A DNA stretch of 33,332 bases, taken from positions 1 to 33,332 of the forward strand of contig NZ_JAHYSG010000126.1 of assembly GCF_022095675.1 (NCBI RefSeq). Direction: 5' to 3'. Below, piece after piece: positions 1 to 6,464 of this stretch (within the stretch, counting starts at the first letter, position 1; each line of letters begins with the position of its first letter). The DNA comes from Dactylosporangium sp. AC04546 (GTDB taxonomy: Bacteria > Actinomycetota > Actinomycetes > Mycobacteriales > Micromonosporaceae). The translations under genes were made by a program, and so were the position numbers. A model generated the notes under the pieces. It saw only the letters and a program-made list of their open reading frames with translations, had not been told where the DNA came from and did no database searches.

Positions 1-2449
1 GTGCGGGGCTGGCGGAGGGAACGCCGGCAGACGGGCTGACGCCCACGGAGCCAGCGGTTGACGGTCCGGTGGGCGCGGGACGGGCCGACATGGGACTGGC
101 CGACACGGGACCGGTCGACGCAGAACTGGTCGGCGCAGAACTGACCGGCGCGGAACTGGTCGGCACGGAACTGGTCGGCACAGGACCGGCCGACACCGGA
201 CTGGTCGGCGCAGGAGTGGTGGTCGACACGGGACCGATCGGCGCAGGGCTGGTGGGTGCCGGGCGAGCGGGCGCGGCGCCGGGCGTGACGGGTGTAGGCC
301 AGCCGCCGTCCTCGGTGCCCTGAGCACGTCCGCCTAGAGCTGCCGGCGTGGGCCAGCCACTGTCGGCCGGTGCCTGGGCCGGCACCTGGCCGCCGAGGGC
401 CGCGGGCGTGGGCCAGCCGTCGTCGGCCGCTCCTTGGTCCGACGAACTGCCCGACGAGCGGTCCGACGAGCCATGACCACCCGGGGCTGCCGGGCTCGGC
501 CAGCCGGAAGCGTCCGCGGGCGCGGCCGACTGGCTCGGCACCGACGGGGCCAGGCGCGGCGCGGACGGCGCGCTCGGCTGGGACACCGCCTGTGACACCG
601 GCTGGGGTGTCTGCTGGGGTGTCGGCTGAGGCGCGGGCTGAGCGGGCGGCTGGGGGGTGGGGTTTGGGCTCGCCGGGCGGCCGCCGCCTCCGCCGCCCGG
701 CTGACCACCGACTTCGCAGCGTATCTGCCACCGCCCGCCGAGCACTTCCTGCAGCGCCCCGACCAGGACTTCCGGGGAGTTGCTGAGCATGTTGGCGTGG
801 GTGACGTACTTGAACGTGAGGACCAGGGTCGTGCCCTCGACCTCGTGGACCGTGGCCTCGCGGACGATCGCGGCGGCCTTCTTGCTCTTCTCGCTCACCC
901 GGGAGAGAACGTCCGGCCACACCCGGCGGACCGCCGACGCGTCCAGGCCGCCGCCGCCATGGGCCGCCGGTGGGGGCGGCGAAGCGGGTGGCGTCGTCTG
1001 GACGGCGGGAGGCGGAGCGGGCTCACCGGAGGCCGACGGCGCGCCGTCGAACGCCTTGGCGCCGGGGGAAGCCGCGGAAGGTCCCGCAGAACTCCCGCCA
1101 GAAGGACCCGAGAAGGCCGCGGAGGCCCCCGAGGAAGCCTCGGAAGCACCCGAAGGTGCCGGGGAGACGCCCGGGGACGGCGCGGCCGCAGGAGCCGCCG
1201 ACGCGCCCGCCGAAGTCGCGGTCGAAGAAGCCGAAGGAGCGCTCGGAGCAGACGCGACGACCTGCTGGGCCTCGGCCGGGACGCCACCGGCCATCAGGCG
1301 GCGCTCCATCCGCTCCAGCCGCTGCAACAGCGCGCTGCTCGAGTCATCCGCCCCCGGCAGCAGCATGCGAGCCGTGATCAGCTCCAGCAGCAGCCGCGGC
1401 GCCGTCGTGCCGCGCATCTCGGTCAGGCCGTCGTGGACGATGTCGGCGAGCCGGGACAGCGTCGCCTGGCCCAGCTGGGTGGCCTGCATGCCCATGCGCT
1501 CCAGCTGGTCGTGCGGAGCGTCGAGCAGGCCCTTGTCCACCGCGTCGGGCACCTGCTGGAGCACGATCAGGTCGCGCAGCCGCTCCAGCAGGTCGGAGGC
1601 GAACCGGCGCGGGTCGTGGCCGGCCTCGACGACGCGGTCGATCACGCCATAGGCGCCGCGGCCGTCGTCGGCGGCCAGCGCCTCGCACATCTCGTCGAGA
1701 AGTGCGACGTCCGTCACGCCGAGGAGGGCGACCGCCCGTGCGTAGGTGACGCCTTCGTCGCCCGCGCCGGCGATGAGCTGGTCGAGCACCGAGAGCGTGT
1801 CGCGGGCGCTGCCCGCCCCGGCCCGGACGACCAGCGGGAAGACGGCGGGCTCGACCTTCACGCCCTCGGCGGAGGTGAGCTGCTCGAGATAGGGCCGGAG
1901 GACACCCGGCGGGATGAGCCGGAACGGGTAGTGGTGGGTGCGGGACTTGATCGTCCCGAGCACCTTCTCCGGCTCGGTGGTGGCGAAGACGAACTTGACG
2001 TAGTCCGGCGGCTCCTCGACCAGCTTGAGCAGCGCGTTGAAGCCGGCGGACGAGACCATGTGGGCCTCGTCGATCACGTAGACCTTGAAGCGGCTCGACA
2101 CCGGGGCGAAGATCGCCCGCTCGCGCAGGTCGCGGGCGTCGTCGACGCCGCCGTGGCTGGCCGCGTCGATCTCGATGACGTCGATCGAGCCGGAACCGTC
2201 GGGGGCCAGGTCGCGGCACGACTGGCAGACGCCGCACGGCTCGGGCGTCGGCCCCTGCTCGCAGTTGAGCGAGCGGGCCAGGATCCGGGCGCTGCTCGTC
2301 TTGCCGCAGCCGCGCGGGCCGGAGAACAGATACGCGTGGTTGAGCCGGCCGGAGCGCAGTGCCTGCGACAGCGGCTCGGTGACGTGCTCCTGCCCGATGA
2401 CCTCGGCGAACGTGCGCGGCCGGTACTTGCGATACAACGCGAGCGCCAC
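1..2449 (-). CDS. dnaX: DNA polymerase III subunit gamma/tau (3' end outside window)
   Basis: Encodes the clamp-loader ATPase subunit that loads the beta clamp and, as tau, links the replicase to the fork. The GTG start at 2449 is preceded by GAGGA six bases upstream. The protein opens with a typical DnaX N-terminus (LYRKYRPRTF). Walker A GPRGCGKT lies at residues 44-51, zinc-binding cysteines at 63, 72, 75 and 78, and Walker B DEAH at 127-130. The sensor region reads FATTEPEKVLGTIKSRT. After the AAA+ and collar domains (to about residue 380) comes an Ala/Pro/Ser linker, a small conserved domain encoded around 730-950 (RRVWPDVLSRV), and a long low-complexity tail. The tail holds several GWPTP(A/V) units and then five-residue Pro/Thr/Ser repeats encoded by 15-bp DNA repeats. 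The reading frame is still open at base 1, so the true C-terminus is not visible. It lies downstream of ffs on the same strand. Confidence 0.97.
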   Translation of the reverse strand, partial: MALALYRKYRPRTFAEVIGQEHVTEPLSQALRSGRLNHAYLFSGPRGCGKTSSARILARSLNCEQGPTPEPCGVCQSCRDLAPDGSGSIDVIEIDAASHGGVDDARDLRERAIFAPVSSRFKVYVIDEAHMVSSAGFNALLKLVEEPPDYVKFVFATTEPEKVLGTIKSRTHHYPFRLIPPGVLRPYLEQLTSAEGVKVEPAVFPLVVRAGAGSARDTLSVLDQLIAGAGDEGVTYARAVALLGVTDVALLDEMCEALAADDGRGAYGVIDRVVEAGHDPRRFASDLLERLRDLIVLQQVPDAVDKGLLDAPHDQLERMGMQATQLGQATLSRLADIVHDGLTEMRGTTAPRLLLELITARMLLPGADDSSSALLQRLERMERRLMAGGVPAEAQQVVASAPSAPSASSTATSAGASAAPAAAPSPGVSPAPSGASEASSGASAAFSGPSGGSSAGPSAASPGAKAFDGAPSASGEPAPPPAVQTTPPASPPPPAAHGGGGLDASAVRRVWPDVLSRVSEKSKKAAAIVREATVHEVEGTTLVLTFKYVTHANMLSNSPEVLVGALQEVLGGRWQIRCEVGGQPGGGGGGRPASPNPTPQPPAQPAPQPTPQQTPQPVSQAVSQPSAPSAPRLAPSVPSQSAAPADASGWPSPAAPGGHGSSDRSSGSSSDQGAADDGWPTPAALGGQVPAQAPADSGWPTPAALGGRAQGTEDGGWPTPVTPGAAPARPAPTSPAPIGPVSTTTPAPTSPVSAGPVPTSSVPTSSAPVSSAPTSSASTGPVSASPMSARPAPTGPSTAGSVGVSPSAGVPSASPA

Positions 2450-2520
2450 CAGCGTTCCTCCGTTCGCTCGTCGGGACGGGCACCACGCTACCCCTGCCCA
2501 CCGACAAAAACGGGGAAGCA

Positions 2521-2614
2521 CGAAGGCCACCCGTGCACCCGTCAGAGCTCACTTATCCTTGCTGCCTTCCGGCCCTGGGGAGGTTCGTAAGATGACGCCG
2601 CACGAGTGGCTTGG
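2521..2614 (-). ncRNA. ffs: Signal recognition particle RNA (small 4.5S type)
   Basis: The minus strand carries the conserved SRP apical loop GGGCCGGAAGGCAGCAAGG (complement near 2555-2573), the Ffh-binding hairpin. The flanks pair as expected. CCACTCGTGC (5' arm) pairs with GCACGGGTGG (3' arm) over ten base pairs including one G-U. CGTCA/TGACG and CTTAC/GTGAG extend the rod towards the loop, and AAG/CTT extends it outward. Length of about 94 nt matches the small bacterial form. The ends are estimated from pairing, not from a mapped transcript. It sits upstream of dnaX on the same strand and divergent from tRNA-Ser. Confidence 0.92.
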
Positions 2615-2667
2615 GGACCACAATACCCGGTGCGCGGGCGGTGCGAGCGATGGGTATCCTGGCGCAC

Positions 2668-2752
2668 GGAGGATTCGCCTAGAGGCCTAGGGCGCACGCT
2701 TGGAAAGCGTGTTGGGATAAAACCCTCACGAGTTCGAATCTCGTATCCTCCG
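2668..2752 (+). tRNA. tRNA-Ser, anticodon GGA
   Basis: A complete class II cloverleaf. The acceptor stem is GGAGGAT/ATCCTCC with discriminator G. The anticodon stem is ACGC/GCGT with GGA in the loop. There is a long variable arm, and the T arm is ACGAG-TTCGAAT-CTCGT. The CCA end is not encoded. A TATCCT hexamer ends nine bases upstream and could be the -10 element. A GC-rich terminator hairpin follows. Confidence 0.97.
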
Positions 2753-2772
2753 CACCGCCTGACCAGGCAAAA

Positions 2773-2804
2773 CGCCGGGCGCCCGACCCCTGGGCCGCCC
2801 GGCG
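2773..2804 (+). terminator. Hairpin terminator after tRNA-Ser(GGA)
   Basis: CGCCGGGCG (2773-2781) pairs perfectly with CGCCCGGCG (2796-2804) around a 14-base loop, about 20 bases after the tRNA. There is no clear T-run, which is common in actinomycete terminators. It may also serve the convergent lipoprotein gene that ends at 2814. Confidence 0.7.
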
Positions 2805-2813
2805 CGGGTGTCT

Positions 2814-3278
2814 TCAGAGGGCCTCGAGCGAGGCCAGGGTGAACTCGAAGCCCGCCGGGTCGACCCGCTCGGGGCGCTCGCCGTCCCGAAGGACGTACTG
2901 GGCCTGGGCCGGGTTCAGCAGCGACGCCGGCGAGTCCGGGTAGGTCTCCAGGAAGAGCACGTAGCGGGTCCCCGTCCGCAGCGGAATGCCGCCCGCCTCC
3001 GCGGAGACCTGCTTGACGTCGATCAACGACGCCGACGTGCCCTTGAAGCGCCGGTCGACCTGCACCCGGTACACCGTGTAGGCCAGGCCGTCGATCGAGC
3101 GGACCTCATCCGAGAGCACCGATCCCGCCACGACGAGTGTCGCCCGTTCGTGCAGCATCTGGATGTTGTCGTACATCGGATAGTCCGCCTGATTCTCGAC
3201 ACGCCCGGTCGGCAGGGCCGGCCGCCCGCACGCGGCGAGGGCCAGCGCGAGCAGCGCCGCCAGAACGACTCGTCCCAT
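2814..3278 (-). CDS. Putative secreted lipoprotein of unknown function
   Basis: A 154-residue protein with a type II signal peptide: MGR, then the hydrophobic run VVLAALLALALAAC. The lipobox LAAC makes Cys17 the predicted lipid-modified residue, so the mature protein should be anchored outside the membrane. The rest is soluble, with no motif I recognise. The pattern ATLVVAGSVLSDEVRSIDG followed by alternating hydrophobic strands suggests a small beta-rich fold. The ATG start at 3278 is chosen because the signal peptide begins there, but the ribosome binding site is weak. The gene is alone on the minus strand. It converges with tRNA-Ser(GGA) and diverges from the DUF6232-like gene at 3603. Function unknown. 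Confidence 0.8.
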   Translation of the reverse strand: MGRVVLAALLALALAACGRPALPTGRVENQADYPMYDNIQMLHERATLVVAGSVLSDEVRSIDGLAYTVYRVQVDRRFKGTSASLIDVKQVSAEAGGIPLRTGTRYVLFLETYPDSPASLLNPAQAQYVLRDGERPERVDPAGFEFTLASLEAL

Positions 3279-3382
3279 GCCGGTACGACGGCCGAACGGC
3301 CGACCCGGTTCCGAGGGACCGGCTGTTTCCGCTGGTCACACCACGCCGCTACTTGCTGGACCGCCAGTGGTCACACCGCAAT

Positions 3383-3396
3383 CTGCGATATCGCAG
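3383..3396. promoter_or_regulatory. Perfect 14-bp palindrome, candidate operator of the DUF6232-like gene
   Basis: CTGCGATATCGCAG is a perfect inverted repeat about 200 bp upstream of the DUF6232-like start at 3603. The half TGCGATAT recurs upstream of the second DUF6232-like gene (minus strand, 6382-6375), and TGCGATA recurs upstream of the XRE gene (4146-4152). The region 3382-3423 aligns with minus-strand 6383-6342 at a clear majority of positions, so this is probably a shared promoter or operator. Binding by the neighbouring XRE protein is inference. Confidence 0.5.
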
Positions 3397-3469
3397 GTTG
3401 TCATCTGGCGCCTGGTGATGCGGCATGCGACCATGTTCGTACGAGCCAGATGGGCCCGCGAGGCGGAGA

Positions 3470-3506
3470 CGCAACAGCACCCGGCGGCGACCGGGTGCTG
3501 TTTGCG
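3470..3506 (+). terminator. Strong hairpin in the leader upstream of the DUF6232-like gene
   Basis: CGCAACAGCACCCGG (3470-3484) pairs with CCGGGTGCTGTTTGCG (3491-3506), with a single bulged base and a six-base loop. TTAA follows immediately. No gene ends just upstream on either strand. It may therefore be an attenuator in the DUF6232-like mRNA leader, the end of a small untranslated RNA, or an insulator between divergent genes. The hairpin is seen directly; its role is inference. Confidence 0.5.
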
Positions 3507-3602
3507 TTAACCCTCGGACGCTTACGCGGAGGGGTAACGGTGATACCCGACGTAATCCTTACGCATCGAACAGGCCTCCGCAATACCGAGAGCGGAGGGA
3601 AG

Positions 3603-3878
3603 ATGCGCTTGTTCTATCAAGGTCCGGACATCGTGGTGACCGGCGAGCACTTCATCATCCTCGGCCCCTACCCGGTGCGATACCGGCTCGACGAAGTGCG
3701 CGAGCCGTACATCGTCCAGCACGCCCGCACCGGCCGCTTCCGCCCGGCCCAGGAGATCCGTGCCCGCTACGGCACCCGCGACGTCCGGCTCTTCAGCACT
3801 ACGAACGCGACAACCTTCGGTCACGTACGGCGAGCGCTGATCCGCGCGCTCGAGCACCGCGCCGAGCGGCGCGCCTGA
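3603..3878 (+). CDS. DUF6232-like small protein
   Basis: A 91-residue soluble protein. Its N-terminus MRLFYQGPDIVVTGEHFIIL matches the start of the second such protein encoded at 5830-6306 (VFYQGHDVVISDDVF). Both resemble the DUF6232 family of actinomycetes (short beta-rich domain, often followed by membrane helices). This copy lacks membrane segments and ends in an Arg/Glu-rich helix (ALIRALEHRAERRA), so it is the short form. The ATG start follows GGAGGGA closely. The gene precedes the XRE regulator on the same strand, but the 345-bp gap argues against a tight operon. The upstream region carries the TGCGATAT palindrome and a strong hairpin. The biochemical role of the family is unknown to me. 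The family assignment rests on the N-terminal pattern. Confidence 0.75.
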   Translation: MRLFYQGPDIVVTGEHFIILGPYPVRYRLDEVREPYIVQHARTGRFRPAQEIRARYGTRDVRLFSTTNATTFGHVRRALIRALEHRAERRA

Positions 3879-4223
3879 CGTCCTCGCCTGCGCGGACACC
3901 GCGAAACCGCAGGTCAGGGTCGCCTGCAGGGACTTCGTTCATCTGCAGGCGGCCTACTGTGCGGTAGGTCACGATCTGCTATAAAGCTGGCAGCCTAGTA
4001 GCGTCCGGCCAAACCGAGCGCAACAATGTCAGGCGGCTCAAAAACGGCCGCCGTGCAACCCGCATGATCCGCCACCGATGGGGCATGCGACACGCCCAGA
4101 CGTGCAACCAAGCCACAACGCAGGCCAGTATGGTGAACCGCAACCTGCGATACAGCTAGTCGCCACACGCCAAGCGGATGTATTCCAAGGTCAACGGATG
4201 GGTCCAACGAGGGGCACACGCGC
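3879..4223. other. 345-bp intergenic region with hairpin and repeated motifs
   Basis: No convincing gene. The GC content is lower than the surroundings, as expected for a regulatory region. GGCGGC (4032-4037) and GCCGCC (4047-4052) form an A-rich-loop hairpin that could end the DUF6232-like transcript. GGCATGCGAC occurs at 4082-4091 and also at 3422-3431 upstream of the preceding gene. CAACCTGCGATA at 4141-4152 is the same twelve bases found on the minus strand across the palindrome near 3390-3401. This last motif is about 70 bp before the XRE start, a plausible autoregulatory position. Confidence 0.5.
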
Positions 4224-5108
4224 ATGAGCCTGGGTGACACGCCCGCGGTGGCGCGCCGGCGAGTCCGGCTGGCCATCCGCGATGCGCGCAACGCCAAGGG
4301 CTACACGCAGGGTCAGGTCGCCGACGCGATGGACTGGTCCCTGTCCAAGGTCATGCGCATAGAGAGCGGCGAGGTCACGATTTCGCAAAACGACCTGCGC
4401 CCGCTCCTGAACTACCTCGGCATCCGCGACCGCGCCGTCGTCGAGTCGCTCGTGCAGTCGGCGAAGGCGTCGAAACAGCGCCGCCAGTGGTGGGACGAGC
4501 CGCGCTTTCAGGGGATGCTGACCCCCGCCATGCGGCAGCTCATCGGATTCGAGGCCGAGGCGACCGTCATTCGCCACTTCTACCCGATGTTCTTTCCCGG
4601 GGTTCTCCAGACTCGCGAATACGCGAGGGGCATCATGGAGCAGTACAGCCATGAACTGACTCCAAAGGAGATGGACGCCCGTATCGAGGCCCGGATCCGA
4701 CGCAAACAGGGGCTCCTACAACGCCAGCCCCGACCCAGAATCTTCACACTGTTGGACGCATCGGTGCTGCTTCGTACCAACGGCATCGGTGACAACAATC
4801 TCGGCAAGCAGCTCACCGAGGTCACCGAGGCCATCAAGGATGGTTGGCTCGCCGCGCGGATCTATCCGTTCGACAAGCCGCACCCGGGCATCGGGACATT
4901 CGAGATTCTCTATCTCGAAGCCGAAGACCTCACCCACGCGGTCCTGTACCGCGAGAGCCTGGTGCTCGACGAGATCGTGGAAGAAGCACCCAGAATCCAG
5001 CAGCACCGCGCGCTGTGGGACCGCATGTGGTCGGCCGCCATCAGCGATGCCCGGTCGGCAGAGATGATCTCGGCGCGCGCCGAGGAGCTCAACGGCTCCG
5101 ACCGGTAA
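4224..5108 (+). CDS. XRE-family HTH regulator with C-terminal DUF5753
   Basis: A 294-residue DNA-binding protein. The N-terminal XRE helix-turn-helix spans about residues 12-70 (YTQGQVADAMDWSLSKVMRI is the helix-turn-helix core). The rest matches DUF5753, including QWWDEPRF, the FFPGVLQTREYAR segment and the conserved end region. These proteins are common in actinomycetes and are typically encoded next to a DUF397 protein, as here (DUF397 starts 85 bp downstream). Known pairs (WhiJ-type) control development or antibiotic production. That this one does so is inference. GAGGGG lies about eight bases before the ATG. The upstream region holds the TGCGATA motif shared with both DUF6232-like genes, so it may control them and itself. 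Confidence 0.93.
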   Translation: MSLGDTPAVARRRVRLAIRDARNAKGYTQGQVADAMDWSLSKVMRIESGEVTISQNDLRPLLNYLGIRDRAVVESLVQSAKASKQRRQWWDEPRFQGMLTPAMRQLIGFEAEATVIRHFYPMFFPGVLQTREYARGIMEQYSHELTPKEMDARIEARIRRKQGLLQRQPRPRIFTLLDASVLLRTNGIGDNNLGKQLTEVTEAIKDGWLAARIYPFDKPHPGIGTFEILYLEAEDLTHAVLYRESLVLDEIVEEAPRIQQHRALWDRMWSAAISDARSAEMISARAEELNGSDR

Positions 5109-5193
5109 TGAATCTTCGGTCAACTGTCGGCCGGAGTGGGAAAGGGGCCGCCGCACGCGCGGCGGGCCCGACTGGGAAAGGGTGAGATAAATA

Positions 5194-5394
5194 GTGCAAC
5201 CAGCGGACACGCGTCTGGAGTGGCGCAAGAGTGACTTCTGCGGGTCGAGTGCCTGCGTCGAAGTCGCTCACGACGCCGACTCCTTCCTTGTGCGTGACTC
5301 AAAGAACCCGAGCGCGTCGGTGCTTTCCTTCGACCGTGCTGAGTGGGACGCGTTCGTTGCCGGAGTAAAGGCTGGAAACTTCGACTTCCAGTGA
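5194..5394 (+). CDS. DUF397 domain protein
   Basis: A 66-residue single-domain DUF397 protein with the family signature W(R)KS..CG.SACVEVA, then FLVRDSKNP, and the C-terminal W.AF..GVK.G.F. The GTG start at 5194 follows an A/G-rich site (AAAGGGTGAG). DUF397 proteins act as small partners of XRE/DUF5753 regulators, and this one is directly downstream of such a gene on the same strand, so the two probably form a pair. It ends in a convergent terminator shared with the opposing DUF397 gene. The two DUF397 proteins share the CVEVA and FLVRDS motifs but are not near-identical. Confidence 0.92.
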   Translation: MQPADTRLEWRKSDFCGSSACVEVAHDADSFLVRDSKNPSASVLSFDRAEWDAFVAGVKAGNFDFQ

Positions 5395-5402
5395 CTCACC
5401 CA

Positions 5403-5448
5403 GTTGAGCGCGAGGTGACTTTCCTCGTTGAAAGCCTTCGCGCTCAAC
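5403..5448. terminator. Bidirectional terminator between convergent DUF397 genes
   Basis: GTTGAGCGCGAGG (5404-5415 region) is the inverted complement of CCTTCGCGCTCAAC (5435-5448), apart from one added base. The loop is about 20 bases. The hairpin fills the short space between the two convergent stop codons and can act on both transcripts. Confidence 0.65.
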
Positions 5449-5453
5449 TACCT

Positions 5454-5648
5454 TCATTCGCTTTCCGGCCGCAGCCCCCCGCCGCGGATCTCGGCCACGA
5501 ACGCGGCCCACGCGCCGGCGTCGAACGCCAGCCGGCCGCCGTCCGGATCTGCTGAGTCCCGGACCAGAAATTTCTCGTCCTGCCGCGCCACCTCGACGCA
5601 GGCACTGGTGCCGCACTGTGTGCTTCGCCGCCAGACGATCTCAGCCAT
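5454..5648 (-). CDS. DUF397 domain protein (second copy)
   Basis: A 64-residue DUF397 protein: MAEIVWRRS, CGTSACVEVA, KFLVRDSADP, and a C-terminal W.AFVAEIRGG. The frame is open further upstream to 5735, but the ATG at 5648 is chosen because GGGGAGGG lies six bases before it and the family domain begins there. No XRE gene accompanies this copy on the minus strand. It faces the XRE/DUF397 pair tail to tail and could be an alternative partner for the same regulator. The spacer to the next minus-strand gene (5649-5829, 181 bp) holds no gene and may carry its promoter. Confidence 0.9.
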   Translation of the reverse strand: MAEIVWRRSTQCGTSACVEVARQDEKFLVRDSADPDGGRLAFDAGAWAAFVAEIRGGGLRPESE

Positions 5649-5829
5649 GGGCCCTCCCCTGTGTGCCCTAAGACCTGAATCCCCAGCATACGAAGTACCG
5701 CGGTGCGCGCCACACGAAAACACGGGATATGGCATTACGTGAATGCCTCAAAGGCCTACAAAACGGGCAACACGGAGATGAGTGAGCGCCCGCCGGGGGT
5801 TATCCCCAGCGAGCGATCACATTCGATGC

Positions 5830-6306
5830 CTACAGCGACTGGTTCAGCCTCCTGAAAGCTTCGCCATAGCCGGCGCGGTCCAGCCGCTCCAGGCTCGCGG
5901 CGTTGGCGCGGAACGCACGGAACAGCCCCCGGCGCACGCGGTTGAACACGAGCAGGTTGGCCGACTCGAAGAGCGTCACCTCGGCGCCCGCATACGTGGC
6001 GCGCAGTGACCACATGATCGGCGTGAACACCCGCAGCGCGCGGCCCGCCACCGGCGGCACCACGATCACCACGGCTGTCACCACGTACGCGCCTGGCCCC
6101 CCGACCAGCGCCCAGCTGGCCGTCGCACTGGCGACGACCAGCACTCCGGCGGCCAGCCACGCGGGCACGGCCGGACGGATCTCGTTGTGTTCGACGTGGA
6201 CGTTCTCCAACCCCTCCAGGTCGTAGACCTGGGGGGCCGGTTTCCACACGGCGAAGACGTCGTCGCTGATGACGACGTCGTGGCCCTGGTAGAAGACGGT
6301 TGGCAT
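5830..6306 (-). CDS. DUF6232-like membrane protein
   Basis: A 158-residue protein with an N-terminal domain beginning MPTVFYQGHDVVISDDVF, related to the short protein encoded at 3603. This is followed by two hydrophobic segments at about residues 48-92 (AWLAAGVLVVASATASWALV and YVVTAVVIVVPPVAG) and a cytoplasmic-looking C-terminal part (VTLFESANLLVFNRVRRGLF). This is the usual long form of DUF6232-like proteins. The ATG at 6306 is preceded by GGGGGG. An upstream minus-strand TGCGATAT element at 6382-6375 is shared with the other copy. Role unknown. With its neighbours it completes a mirror-image set around the XRE gene. Confidence 0.8.
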   Translation of the reverse strand: MPTVFYQGHDVVISDDVFAVWKPAPQVYDLEGLENVHVEHNEIRPAVPAWLAAGVLVVASATASWALVGGPGAYVVTAVVIVVPPVAGRALRVFTPIMWSLRATYAGAEVTLFESANLLVFNRVRRGLFRAFRANAASLERLDRAGYGEAFRRLNQSL

Positions 6307-6374
6307 GGTTCCCCCCTCAGCCCCGTCACCAGTATGAGTTAGCCGCGTCACAGATCGCCAGACCACAAGGTGCC

Positions 6375-6383
6375 ATATCGCAA
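6375..6383 (-). promoter_or_regulatory. TGCGATAT element upstream of the second DUF6232-like gene
   Basis: Minus-strand TTGCGATAT lies about 70 bp before the start at 6306. The stretch from 6383 down to 6342 resembles plus-strand 3382-3423 upstream of the paralogue, with shared blocks TGCGATAT, TTGT, TCTGGCG and the ending GCGGC. The rest of the intergenic region 6307-6464 shows no gene. Confidence 0.45.
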
Positions 6384-6464
6384 CCTGGAGTACGACCACT
6401 CGCCGTACCACCCCCTGCACTATGCGTCAACGACATCACGCATGGCTGCTGGCGGGCAACTGCG

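Noticed and set aside
69..323. Plus-strand frame resembling a pentapeptide-repeat protein
   Set aside because: It is the antisense reading of the 15-bp repeats in dnaX, has no ribosome binding site, and the dnaX frame continues through it.
797..2590. Very long plus-strand open frame opposite dnaX and ffs
   Set aside because: It reads the complement of a clear DnaX protein, is Arg/Gly-rich without domains, and crosses the SRP RNA gene. High GC creates such frames.
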